NCBI GenBank assembly: GCA_023055505.1
Contig: JALIRH010000002.1
Location: 36,279,733 to 36,343,732 of the forward strand
Length of the DNA: 64,000 bases
Source of the DNA: Callipepla californica brunnescens
Lineage: Eukaryota; Chordata; Aves; Galliformes; Odontophoridae
Direction: 5' to 3'
The notes under the pieces were generated by a model that made no database searches, had not been told where the DNA came from, and saw nothing but the letters and a program-made list of their open reading frames with translations. Both the position numbers and the translations under genes were made by a program. Below, one piece after another: positions 1-12,100 of this stretch; positions within the stretch are counted from its first letter, which is position 1; each line of letters opens with the position of its first letter.

Positions 1-110
1 AGAATCATAGAATCACCAAGTTTGGAAAAGACTCACAGGATCACCCAGAGCAATCACCCACCCATTACCAATAGTTCTCACTAAAGAAGGCATGGCATGT
101 ATGGTCACCA
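1..110 (-). mobile_element. CR1 LINE 3' fragment (CR1-X-like), truncated by window edge
   Basis: Begins AGAATCATAGAATCACCAAG, the reverse complement of a CR1 3' end, followed by TTGGAAAAGACTCACAGGAT and the typical accATTACCAATAGTTCTCACTAAA stretch. The element is in minus orientation, so its 3' terminus sits at or just left of position 1. Confidence 0.75.
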
Positions 111-2354
111 TACTGCATTAACTGCCTGCCTACTCTGCACCTAGAAATTGTTCTATCTATACAACTTGTTCCAAAGCATATTAAGGAAATGCCTTTGAAT
201 TCCCACTACCTTGAGCAAAACCTGTGATTCAGTGGATATTGGCTTTGCTAATTCAGATACAGCTAAATGTCCTCTCCACACAAGTACTTCTCAGAAACTT
301 TCAAGAAACTGATAAGAGGAAAACATCTGGATTTTCACTTTCAGGTGTCCCAGTGAACCTCTCAAGAGATGAAGCAGAAGGCTTGTATATTCACAGTGGA
401 AAGCTGTCTTGCTAAAATAAGACTTGGAAGAGTTGAAATAAAGGCAAATTTTGTGACCTGATCAATTGCTCTGCCAAGGGAAGCAAATGTGGACAGATAG
501 AGAGAAAAACATAGCATTATGCCAGCTCATCATACTGAAATGACCAGTTAAGGTTCAGCTTCGACCAATTAATACCACAAGTACAAATGGCTAGTTTGTA
601 AACATGCCTAATGAGTCAGGAGAATGACCCTCCAAGATTTACTGAAATCCAAAGGAAAATACAGAAAAAATTTGGGCTGCAGCAGGACCAGACATCCTGT
701 TCAGAGTTGTTCTTCTGTCAGCTTCCTTTCCCCACTTCCTCTTGGCTCCTGGTCCTGTCCTCAGGTCATTAGACCACATAACTTCTCTGTTGTTAACAGG
801 TTATAAATTCTGAGACAGATAGGTACCAACATGATACTGATAGCAGTTTGATATTGACATGTTCACACTATCAGCTCTATCACTTGTCTAAAAGCTGTCA
901 GAGATTTACCAGGTCCCTCTTGCTATTACGAACCAGTTGCAAATTTACAACTCCCTTCCTGCAAGCCTAAAATGTTTTTCCCAGTTAGGATTCATTATGC
1001 CTTGTGGTTTATTCCTACACAGCTCAAGAACGACACTGTGCAGAGCATGTGAAGATCTGGTCACCCACAGTAAGTATTTTGATCAGTTTAAAAAATAAGT
1101 ATATTTTATAAACAGCACAGCATGCTTTATCACTGATTAATATGGGATTCTTGAATCAAAGTGCATTGAATCACTAGCACTTTTAGCTTTACTGATTACA
1201 TCTACACAGACTTAATTCACAGGTTAATCAAATGTCAGCTCTCCAGGTCTCCTCTTTCTTCGAGCCAGACACAGATTGTACAAAGCAAAGAATCTCTTCC
1301 TGTCCCACTCTTGTTCTTGAAGCCGATTAATCTGATCTGAACACATGCTGGCAAGTGCTAGACAGCTTGGTGATGCTGCTGCCACCAACAGTGGGAAAAA
1401 AAGGGATCCTTGCCTAGAGCTCTCAGCCTGAGCAAGGCCTTCAGCACATACTACAGATACACGCTCTCCTTTCCATTGCATGGAAAGCAACTGAACTGAT
1501 GTTGTCAAGTGCTCTTAGATCTCCTTGTAAACCCCCCTGAGTTATTCAGTTTTCCTCAGAACTAGAATTATTACTTTCTAAATTAGAAACAACACCAACA
1601 AATCTGTCGTCTTTGACCCATGACTTTCAGGCAAATTTCCATGCAACGAAGGGAGGAAAAACATCAGCATAGAAACAGGTTTCAGAAAACAATGTTTGAA
1701 CATACCCTCTTAATTTGCAGGAGGAGTCCAATCAGCAAGATTCTATCCATCTGACTGAAGAAGTAAAGATGTAATCTGCGTGCACTAATCAGGACCTTGA
1801 CAAACTGTTTTGGGGAGCTTCCACCCCAAGAGCATGATCTATAAGAGTCCATAGGGAGTTTGCCATCGATTTGGTGCAGCTGGACAAGATTACTGCTACG
1901 CAGAAGAGAGGAATGAGTGATTTGAGTGATGAGAAGGAAGAGGCATTCAACACTACAGCTGTGTGTCTCTTCACAGCTGTGCCAGCTAAGGTAAGGAGGG
2001 TCAAGATTAGCAAAAGTTTCTCCCAAGATCAGACCTTAGCCTGCATTCCTGAGGGGCTCCTTCTGGGGGGCTGCTTCTCTTTACATCAGCTTTCTGCAGT
2101 AGGTCTGCTGCCTGATCAGCTGGGAAGGGAAGGAGAAGGAACTTACAGCCTTGAAGTCTGCCTATGGTGGGCTGCTTCCACACACTGTTTGCATTTTGAA
2201 GGCAGCGTTCAACACCATAGTATAAAAGCTCAACAGTCACAGTAAAGAAGGAAATGACAATCTACCTGCAGTAAAGCTGAACATACTAGGATCTTGGCTT
2301 ATCTCCAAACAAGGGTGACTATATCACCCAGGGGAGGTCTCATGTTGGACTACA
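111..2354. other. Intergenic, no gene recognised
   Basis: AT-rich unique sequence. Open frames are short (the longest about 124 codons, overlapping other frames) with no recognisable protein similarity, codon bias or splice pattern. No transposon family was recognised. Confidence 0.6.
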
Positions 2355-2664
2355 TCATTCACAAGGGGAGCAGAGGGGCAGCGCTGAGCTCTGCTCTGTG
2401 TGACAGTGACAGGGCCTGAGGGAACAGCATGGAGCTGTGTCAGGGGAGGGGCAGCTGGGGGTTAGGGACAGGGTCTGCACCACAGGGTGGTGGGCATGGA
2501 ACAGGATGCCCAGGGCACTGGTTATAGCCCTGAGTTGCTGGAGTTCAATGAGAGTTTGAACAATGCTCTCAGACATAGGGTTTGGTTTTTGAGTGGTGCT
2601 GTGTGGAGCCTGGAGTTGGACTTGATGATCCTTATGGGTCCAACTCAGAATATTCTATGATTCT
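2355..2664 (+). mobile_element. CR1-F-like LINE 3' end
   Basis: Plus-orientation CR1. It includes GACAGGGCCTGAGGGAACAG, a CACAGGGTGGTGGGCATGGA block, CTCTCAGACATAGGGTTTGG, and the terminal segment GGAGTTGGACTTGATGATCC with AATATTCTATGATTCTGA at 2648-2665. About 310 bases, a typical 5'-truncated copy. The open frame on the other strand here is not a gene. Confidence 0.9.
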
Positions 2665-5379
2665 GAGCCTTCTTGTTACTCTCATGCTCTCCTTAGTTCA
2701 GACTACATATCCTTGCTCCTGAAGGAGAGCAGGGCATCTATTCCTTTCCAAAACGCTCCTTCCTAAGGGTAAGTTGTTTCTGTGGGTGTTAAATTTACTG
2801 GGGGGAAGAAAGAGGACAGAAAGCTGCACAGGCTAGAGAACAGCAGTCCTGTGAAGAATGGAGAGGGCTAATTGTGTGGCTCCCCAGGGAGGGGAAAGAT
2901 GGAGGGGAAAAGAAGGGAGGGTAAATGAAGCCCAAGCCAGATTAAGATCTCTCTCCCTCTTCTTGTTGGCTGCAGCTGGGTCTCACCCACTCTCCGCCTT
3001 GAAACTGTCAGCGAGCCAATGCCTGGCACAACGGCCAAGTAATTACTGATGACAAGTGAGAGGTATTTTTTTCCAGATCAGCTTTCCTGCCTTTCTGCAA
3101 GAAAAATAAATGAAAAGCTGTACCCCAACAAACATGACAGGAAAAATAACAAAACTTGCATGGGACTGATACTGGAAATGTGCTGCTCCTCCAGCTGCAG
3201 CTGTAGAGAAGTACTGCCACCCTCACCCTCCATAGTCCCAGCAAGGAAGGGCAAAACTGGAGACAGGATGGAAAAAAAGGGCTCTTTGCTAAGGTCAGCA
3301 CATCCCTTTTAGTCAAAGCTCAGTGCCACACCAAGAACAGGCAGAAGGCAGCAGGGCAGAAGTACTGTGCATGGTTTGAACTGACAGAGATACAACACAT
3401 TTTGCACTGGATTTACTGTAAAGTGGAAGAACATTATCATTCAGTTGAGAGAATTGTTAGTATGCGACCCATTCTGTTACCCATTAAACTCACATGTGAA
3501 CTGTCGTGCAAGTGGGTCCTCCACATGATGTTTTCAAGAAGTCTTTCTCAAATTTCAATCTCTTCATTTTAAGAAGTGAAAATCAAATTCTAAAATTATC
3601 TGTCCATATTACAGACTTGACCTCGATGTTTTGTATATATGTTTGTCTTATGGATGCTATCTACTACCTTATTCAATATGCTGTTTTATTCCATCCCAAA
3701 ACCCAGGAGAGATCCCACTGTGTGAAGGAAATTTATATGTACTAATAATTTTTACCATGTATTCTTTATTTAAATATAAAACTTTTGCTCTATAAATCTC
3801 AGTAGCGGTCACAGAGAACTAATCCTTATCCTTTACTTGCTGCCATTTGTGATATATTTACAACGTCTCTCTTTGAACAACACAAATGGAAGTACATCTG
3901 TGAGCTAGAGGGATGGATTTGGTTAATTTGAAGGTCTTGTAGCTTTTTTATTTTTTTATTTTTTTGCTCTATGAGAACCTTGTTTCTCTTGCCTTCATAC
4001 CCACAAATGATTGATTTAGCAGGGAAGTGCTACAAAAGACTATAGTTGATTATACAGTTAAGTTTCCCAGGATATATATTTGTTAGAACTCAAATCAGTT
4101 TGTATTAGGAGATAGAAAATCCAAACATTAAGTCTATATTGTTTTATAGTTTAATGGATGAGCAGAAGATAGGATTAGGATTTGACAACACAAACAAATA
4201 AATTTATGAAATAAAAGAAAAAAGCAACACATTTTACAACTACAAATGCTCAGAATACGAAGAAAGGAAACCAAACAAGTGGTTCATTCGTGCTACAGTT
4301 ACACTGATGGCAATAGTTAATGGTAATTCTGAAAACCTATTCTGTATCCTCGTTCTTGTATGCTTCTCACTAGAAAGCATTACCATTTGGGGGTTGATTC
4401 TTTTCATTCTATTCAATAACTTACTCATTTACACTCTTTTTGTGTTTGCTAATGAAATATTTTCAACTACTTTAGAGCCATGTAAGAATAAATAGTCTAT
4501 TAAAAGGGTTGCTGGCTAACTAGACCAACAAGATTAGTTCAAAGCATCTTGAATTTGAAAGCTTCTTGTGTGAGGTTTAGTCCTCCACACAAGACCAGAC
4601 AGCCAAAGTCCTTGTGAGAATCAGTGGAACGTCTCCTCCCCAAAAAAAGCTTGGTAAAACTTTATAAAGGTTTACACTTGACTGAAAAACTTACGCATAA
4701 TCAGGTCTTGTGCCTACAGAAGTAAGCTATCAAAACAGCATCCTTTAAGAGGACTTAAACTACCCTATTGTCCATAACACCACAATGGAGCAGAACACAC
4801 ATAGCTACTGTTCCTCTGCTGAAGGACAATAACTTCCTGCTACTGGATTGCAGCTCCTTTAAATGTGTTAACTCATTCACTTTCAGTCATGTACCCATAA
4901 CAATGAGCAGCTTGCCAAAAGGTGTTATCTAAGGAGCTCTGGTATTTACCTAGCTCTGCTTCCTCTAAATTTTCCCCCATCGTCACCTGATTCAAATCCT
5001 TGGGTTGTGTTCCTGATTGATGTGACTGCTCTCCTCATCTACTGGGACCATCATCATTGCTCACCTGGTCCATCTCTGAAGCATTTTCTGAACCACTGTA
5101 GCATGTACACTAATTTCTTGGTAGCAAAACAGAAACCAGAACTCAGTATGTGACCAGGAACAGGCATAGTCTGTGCCTGGCCTTGTAGCAGAGCAGAGCT
5201 AATATGACCCAAAAGAGCAACTCTGTGAGACAAGTTTCTTCAAAATGGGAAGATGAAACAGAGATTGTACCCATAAATGACTTCTCTATGTTTTTTTCCC
5301 CTTTCAAATATATATTCCACCTGTAAATTCATAGGGTATTATGAAAACATAAAGAAAAATTTAAGAAATGAAATTGCAG
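2665..5379. other. Intergenic, no gene recognised
   Basis: Unique AT-rich sequence with short T-runs near 3949-3964. Small open frames (for example 3049-3312 and 3506-3745) have no recognisable homology. Nothing else stands out. Confidence 0.55.
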
Positions 5380-5503
5380 AAGCAAAGGGGCCTTAAAGTC
5401 CATGCAGTTCCAACCCCCTTCTCTGGGCAAGGTTGCCACCCACTGGATAACGCTGCCCAGGGCCATGTCCAACCTGGATTTAAACACCTCCAGGGATGTG
5501 ACA
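5380..5503 (-). mobile_element. CR1 LINE 3' fragment
   Basis: Minus-orientation CR1 end: GGGGCCTTAAAGTCCATGCA, gttccaacccccttc, then TGCCCAGGGCCATGTCCAAC and CCTCCAGGGATG. The terminal octamer repeats are degraded. Confidence 0.8.
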
Positions 5504-5878
5504 TGTTAGTTTCTTGTCATATAGACCAGCAAGCCCAGACTGTTGCACTGCAAAGTAAACTGTCTCAGCACTTTGCACAAAGCAGGTATTGAAGATCTGT
5601 TGGTGTGTGCAGCTACACAGAGGTGCACTTGCTGCAGTGTATGGTACATACACTTTGAACTTTAGCTTAAGCTCTGTACCTCATACTTGAAATTTCAAAT
5701 ATGATCCTCAGTCTGTCAACTGAAGCACCAGTAACTATCATTCTTCTTAAGCATATCTGTTCTCCAAAATGGACAGTATCTGTTTTGGTTTGGTTTTGCT
5801 TCCTCTGCTGCTAAATAAGTGGAGCTTGGTTTTTGATACTTTAACTCTGTACACAGCCAGTGCTTGTCTAAAATGATC

Positions 5879-6076
5879 CTTCCCTTCTTCCCTTCCCTTC
5901 CCTTCCCTTCCCTTCCCTTCCCTTCCCTTCCCTTCCCTTCCCTTCCCTTCCCTTCCCTTCCCTTCCCTTCCCTTCCCTTCCCTTCCCTTCCCTTCCCTTC
6001 CCTTCCCTTCCCTTCCCTTCCCTTCCCTTCCCTTCCCTTCCCTTCCCTTCCCTTCCCTTCCCTTCCTTTCCCTTCA
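5879..6076 (+). repeat. Pentanucleotide microsatellite (CCTTC)n, equal to (AAGGG)n on the minus strand
   Basis: A perfect run of 35 CCTTC units spans 5891-6065 (175 bases), with slightly imperfect units on each side. The frames crossing it encode only FPSLP- or GKEGR-type repeats and are not genes. Being pure purine/pyrimidine, it can in principle form triplex DNA, and the GGG-bearing strand can stack guanines. Confidence 0.98.
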
Positions 6077-6160
6077 TTTTTTATTTTTTTAATTTTTTTT
6101 TAGTTTTCTTTTCCTTTTTTTTCTCCTCCCCTCCCCTCCCCTCTCCTGTCCTCTTTTCCT
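6077..6160 (+). repeat. T-rich and CCCCT-rich polypyrimidine tract
   Basis: Directly follows the pentanucleotide array: T-runs broken by A, then TTCCTTTTTTTTCTCC and about four CCCCT units. With the array it makes about 280 bases that are almost entirely pyrimidine on the plus strand. Confidence 0.85.
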
Positions 6161-9100
6161 ATATATCTAATTTCTGACCGCTGTTTCTTGCAAGAAAGAT
6201 AGGATGAATAAGAAGGCACATACAGGTACTCTCCCTTGGGAAATTCAATCACAATGTCTCTGCTCCAGTCATGGTGTGCTTTTTGCACAGCCCCATTGAG
6301 TGAACAGATGTAGAAGGTTTCTGTGCAGTGACATGAAAGAATCAAAAGGGGACACATAAATAAACTGAAGTGTGCCTGCCAGGTTCTTTATTCTCAAAGT
6401 TGTTTGCTCCACCTTTCTCTATTTTACTCACATCTAAAACCTCCAAAAGTCTTTACACTGTAAGCAAGTATCATGTCCCCTTCAGTGACCTATATTCACT
6501 TGTAATGCAGCAAACTTGAAGCCTCAAGTACTAGGTGGGTTTAGAAACCTCACTTGAAAATTTCTTGTGGAAAATGTGTGAAACATTCAATTACTGCAGC
6601 ATTTTTTCTCACTCTCTTTCCCCTCACCAGCTCCAATCATTATTTTCCCCCATATTGTACCATTTGCAAGTCGGGTTTCAGGATGTTAATAAAGCACAGA
6701 ACTGAATTTTGGAATGTGTCCAAATCTTTACCCCACCCTGATGAATACCTGGAAGCATGCTGTTACCATGGCTCTCCTCCCAGACTGGAATCAAGTGTGG
6801 CCTCAGCTGGAACACGTTTAGAAAAGGTGGCCCTAAAACAGGTAACCATAGGTCTGATGCAGAACAACGTAGTTTATCATTTTATCACTTGCTTGTAAAT
6901 ACTTACATTTTACTCTACAGATCTTTTCATGTAGGAACAGGCGTGTTAAAATAGTGATGTCTGTTTTAAATGTACTTTATCTCATTATTGTCTAAACTGA
7001 CCTGATTATTTTCCTTTTTGCAAAATTTAAGAAGTGAGTAAGATTAGGATTTCAGTTTTTTTCAAGATTTGTAATGTGTTCAGTTATACCTTCTATTCTG
7101 CCCAATGTCTGGTAAAAAAAAATATACAATGTTTTTCATTGCATATCAGAACTGGAACTGAGAATTTTGTGGAGCATAATGTGTTTCACGTATCTTTTGG
7201 GTTTAGATCCTTTCACCAAACCTGAAGCAGGCAGCTAATGGGACTCTCCAGATGTTTCTACTCCTTGGGGCCAGGAACACTGAAGCTCTTTAAGGTCCTC
7301 TGCTCCAGCTCCAGTGTCCTGTAAGTGAGAACTCTGTGTTTCAAAGGTCTGAGGACTGGCTACAGCACCTCCAGCTCATTTGTGTTACACTTCTCAAAAC
7401 CTTGGCTCCTAAAGAAATTTTCCAGGGCTTTCTGGTCCCATACCACAGAGACAGAGATCTCAGGTCCCTCCCTTAACCACTGTTTGCCTCCTGGAGCTGT
7501 AGTCAGACAAAGTTTCTGGGTGTTCAGCTTCCCAAAGAGCCATCCCCTAAGGTTCCCTGCAACCCCAGGAACGCGAGATGGTGCTCAGCCTCATGGCTAG
7601 GTGGCAGGAGATGAGGAGGCATCTCTTGCCAAGCTATCAGCCTTGCCAGCACATCCTGCTGTGATGTTGTGTGAAGTGCCATTCAGACTGAGACCACAGC
7701 AGAGACTCACAAGGAGACTAATAGATCAGCAGACAAAACCAACCCAGAGTGAACATCAGTGCTATCGGGAAAGCTAGATTTCACCTGTGATCTGGCCCAT
7801 ATCTGCACCTCATCCACGTGTGTAGGGAACTGCCATAAATTTGCTCCCCACCCCCCCACAGAAATGTTGGGCACCATGCCTGACCCTGTTCTCCCAGCAG
7901 AGCAGCAGCACTTCCTTCCTGGAGCCCCATCACTGCAAGTCACTCAAAAGAGGCAAGGGGCCTCAAAATGTCACTATTTACCTCATTTACCTGTTTGCAC
8001 CAGATGACAAAGCTGCTCTCCTTCAGGGTGGTAGAGCTGGGTCATTTGCTTTCTGTGACACAAAGGGTTATATCTCTGGAGACACGGTTCCTCTGGCTCT
8101 TCCTCTGTGCTGACTGGCTCCAGTGATCCCTGCCATCAGCCTGTCTGTGTCTGGCACTGAGTCTGGCCCTATTGATTTAGTGGCCCATTGTCCTGTGGGA
8201 AAAGTACTCTGTGTCAGATACCAGAACACGATCAATAACACGTAACCTCAAGGCTTTGCGTTAGAGCTTCAGCACTGGGCCTGGGGCAGCAGAAACACCT
8301 CAGCTGCACCACCATGAACCTCACAGCACTGTGACAAAAAGAAATGGAATGAACTGGGTAGCACCAGAAGCGGGCCAAGGACACCCTCTTTACATGCCCC
8401 AGGTACCTGCCAAAATGTCACAAACTATCTGTTCATAACGCTTTATGACTCTTTGCAAGCCCAAGAGTTCAAAAGTCTGATTTTGATTTCAGCTTTATTA
8501 TTTCTTTGCTTCTGAGAGACCACTGATTTCAGTGAAATTGCTCCTGATTTTTAGAACAGCGAGCTCAAGCACTGTATCTTTCATGTTTAAAGTGTCATCA
8601 TTGCACTGCCCCAACCCCAGGTCTGAAAACATTAGCAGTTTGTAACAGAAGCATCACATCCTCCTTTCTCTTTCTTAACCCCACTCCCTGCTGCCCACCC
8701 AATATACCCTACCACAGCACAAATAAAGCCGCAGCAGTGCAGTGTATTCTTGTAAATCAAAATAAATGAGGTTTGGAGAACATAAACAGCAACAAACTAA
8801 CCCTGTTCATCCAATGATCCCAGGCTCCAAACAAAAGGGCAGGGGTGGGGCACACAGACTAGTCCAAGTGTCGGGTGGGTCCACATTTTACGAAAGATAA
8901 GAACATATTCTATTAAAAAAAAAAGTCTTTTGTGCAGCTGCTCTTTGCGACCCTGGAGGGGGAAAAAGTTATCTCCATGCACAGACTGCAGTGGTGCACG
9001 CACATACACGTGCTCATGCAATGGTGTTGCCAGGCATCTGGGACCTGTGCGTTATTCGCCACTCAGCACTGCCAAGGGAATGTTGGTGGAAACTCCATCA

Positions 9101-12100
9101 CTCAGTAACAGCACAACAACAGATCTGCCCTACGATACATTTTTATCTTGTTTCATTTTTAACTTGGGTTTTCCTTTTTTTTTTTTTAATTATTATTTTA
9201 AATGACAGATCTGGGACGCTGCCTTTTCCTATTACCAGGATTTACAAGAACTGGATGTTTTTGTGCATGGGGATATCCACTGCAATAATTCTACCATTGT
9301 CAAAATGCAGAAATCTTCACACTTTAAAGCTATTCGAATGACCTACTCATGGTCCTGAAACACGGACGGTCTGTTTTACACGGGCCTTGCAAGGACTCAC
9401 GCCTGGAGAGTCCCATCCTACTTCAGAGCACCGTGTTCCCACCAGTCACTAGGCCATTGGGAGCAGCTGTGGGTTCCTGCAGCCCAGGCAAGGGGAGTCC
9501 ACATTCCATGGAGACCCCACAGTGACACAGAGGGGAGTCTAGGAGACAAAACAAAGCTTCTCCAGGTGCAGATGCTCAGGTAACTGCCTAATACTGGATA
9601 TTCCTCAGTTTTGGCGATGAATGGAGTGATATAGAATTGAGTGAATCAAAATACAGTGATACAGAACTGAGTGCATCTTCGATATAAGCACCTTGGAGAT
9701 TTTTTACACCTTTTTTGTTGTTGTTGTTGTTGTGTTATGCTTTGCATTGCTTGAGTAACAATATTTGGATTCACATCTAGCTGTGAAAGAAAATTTCTCT
9801 AAAATTTAGGGAAATGTTGCTCTAACTCTGGGTTCAGACTCCTCAAATATTTGTGGTGGCTCAGATTCAAGACCCTGGAGACAGCTCATCTTAGGAATCA
9901 ACACAAAACAAGTAATATTAGAGATACAGAGCAATTAACAGAATCCTACAAAATCAAAGTAATAAATCCATCCATTTTGTTCTATTTCTTCTTGTACAGG
10001 AAGATCAAAATGTCATGTAGTTGACTTTTGCAATTCACGTGCAAGTTTCAGTGATTCACTCAAGGATTGTACTTCTACTAATGTTTTATGTCTTTCAGGA
10101 AGGGTTAATTATGTATAAACAAAATAGATGTTTCTTAGGAGGTAACTTCTATTGTTTAGGGAGGCACGATTGCCTGTTTATCCTAAAGAAAATCAGTCCA
10201 TCTAATTTAATGACATGTAATATTGTCCCTAAGAGAAGGTATGTAATTATCCATCTATTCCTGTCTATTCTTTGTAATTACTCATTTGCAATTATCTCCA
10301 TCCTGCCTCATGTTTTCCTAAATCCTGAGTGAATATGAAGTAAAGCAACAGACATGATAGTTATTTGAATTTCTATCAGGCTTTTTCCACTCAGAGAAGT
10401 AATGGTATGGAAGGGGTTACGTGCTATGTTCGAGTTCCTCTTTTTGTCCCCAAGGAGAGGAAAGAAGCAGAATACCTCCAGAAGCTAATGAAGTGTGGAA
10501 ACAATTTGTGTACAAGCAAAAAAACCAAGGTTTGTCGTCTCTCTCTGCCAATAATAATACTTCATTTCCTATTTGTACTGTATAATGTTCAGGATGAAAA
10601 ACAAGTGATACACTTCATAATTCCCAAAGATGTCATTTTGTAGGTAGTGTAGCCATATCCCTGAGGTCACAGTGCATAGGAATAATTCTGCATCCACACG
10701 AATTCAGATTGTCTTAATTTGGGCAATTTCTATCTTCGTGATAGAAAACTTCAGGAATTTTGACCGAGACTTTTAAATTAAGCCATCATAAACCCAGTTA
10801 GAGCTCTCTATCTGCAAAATGAATTCATTTAAACATTCTTTAGCAGTAGCATTTAAAGTTTTATTTTTTTCCCAGACCCAGAGGACACACACAGAGTTGT
10901 GGGATCGGTGCAGGGAAGAGTTGTGAGGGCGTTTATTACAGGTCAGCACTAATTATCACCGACAGTTTCTGCAAGAAAGAATTAGTGTCAAAACCAGCTT
11001 CAGCTTAATGAAGGCACAGCCTCATTGATATTCATGGAAATTCCCCTCTATTTTCACTAAGTCTGGCCCTGTCCAGGGAAGAGGCTGAAACCTCCTACCA
11101 GAAAAATGCGCAAAGCAACAGCAGGTGTCAAAATCCCAAAGAATAGCTGAGAAACTACCTTCCCAGCTCAGTGCTGGTGTCAGATGAGCAGAGATAAAAC
11201 CACAAAAGGATGAGGTCTCAGTGGGATGCACCAGGCACCACTGGCAGGGAGCTGACCTTCCCCCCTGGGCTGTCACTTGGCCCTCCACTGAGGACAGTGG
11301 CTTGGGAGCTTGCTTTGTGACCCAGGAGTGAAACATCAGGACAACAGCTTTCCCCTAGTACGTATCCAAAAAGCTGGTTGTAGCTGAAAACTGGGTTTCA
11401 GCACATGTGCATCCAGCACCTGGTTAGGCCCATCCAAGTTCTCATGAAAATGTCAATTAGGCTTTCTTCTGACAAAATAATGCATTAAAATAGCAGTTTG
11501 ATGTACCCGTACATACATTCTCTGTATGGGTCTGATGTTCTGCTAAAACAGCTTTCAAATTCATAGAGAATCAGAACACATCCATGAGACAAAATCTCCT
11601 GGGTTAATTGATCAGCACTGGGTCCAAACTGGAATATGACCGGCGCCAGGAACCTTGCCCACAGCAGGCTGAAGCCTACAGTCACATTTTTTAGGGCCAG
11701 TATTGTTTCAGAATGATAACTGCAGAGCACCAACAACTGCATATCACAGTGCAGAGACACAGAATAAAGCAGGTGCAGCAAATTCTTGTTACATAGTCTA
11801 AGCTTCATCATAATTCTCCATGCCTTCACATTCACAAGACACAAGCATGTTGTACCAACACATACTGAGCTACCAACCAAGGGCAGTATCACCCTACAAC
11901 CCTGGGTTTCAGCAAAGGCTGGATGCTGATTTGGGGTGGACGGCTCACAGCACAGACTGGGTCACTACTTCACTGTGATGTGATGCACTCATCACAACAG
12001 TGATGTCTCTAGTAGCTCAGGGAGCCTTGCTGTTGTGAGTGCAATTAAAGAATGGACTTAATGTTTACAGTGATTTAGAAGGCCCGTTTATGAAATGAAT

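Noticed and set aside
5891..6065. CRISPR-like regular repetition
   Set aside because: A 5-base uninterrupted tandem repeat has no spacers and the genome is vertebrate.
5864..6103. 79-codon plus-strand frame and 69-codon minus-strand frame across the pentanucleotide array
   Set aside because: Both are translations of the CCTTC/AAGGG repeat, and a repeat length that is not a multiple of three simply lacks stops.
11485..11892. 135-codon minus-strand frame considered as a retroviral or other relic
   Set aside because: No LTR-like ends, primer-binding site or recognisable retroviral motif seen; I cannot support an endogenous retrovirus anywhere in the window.
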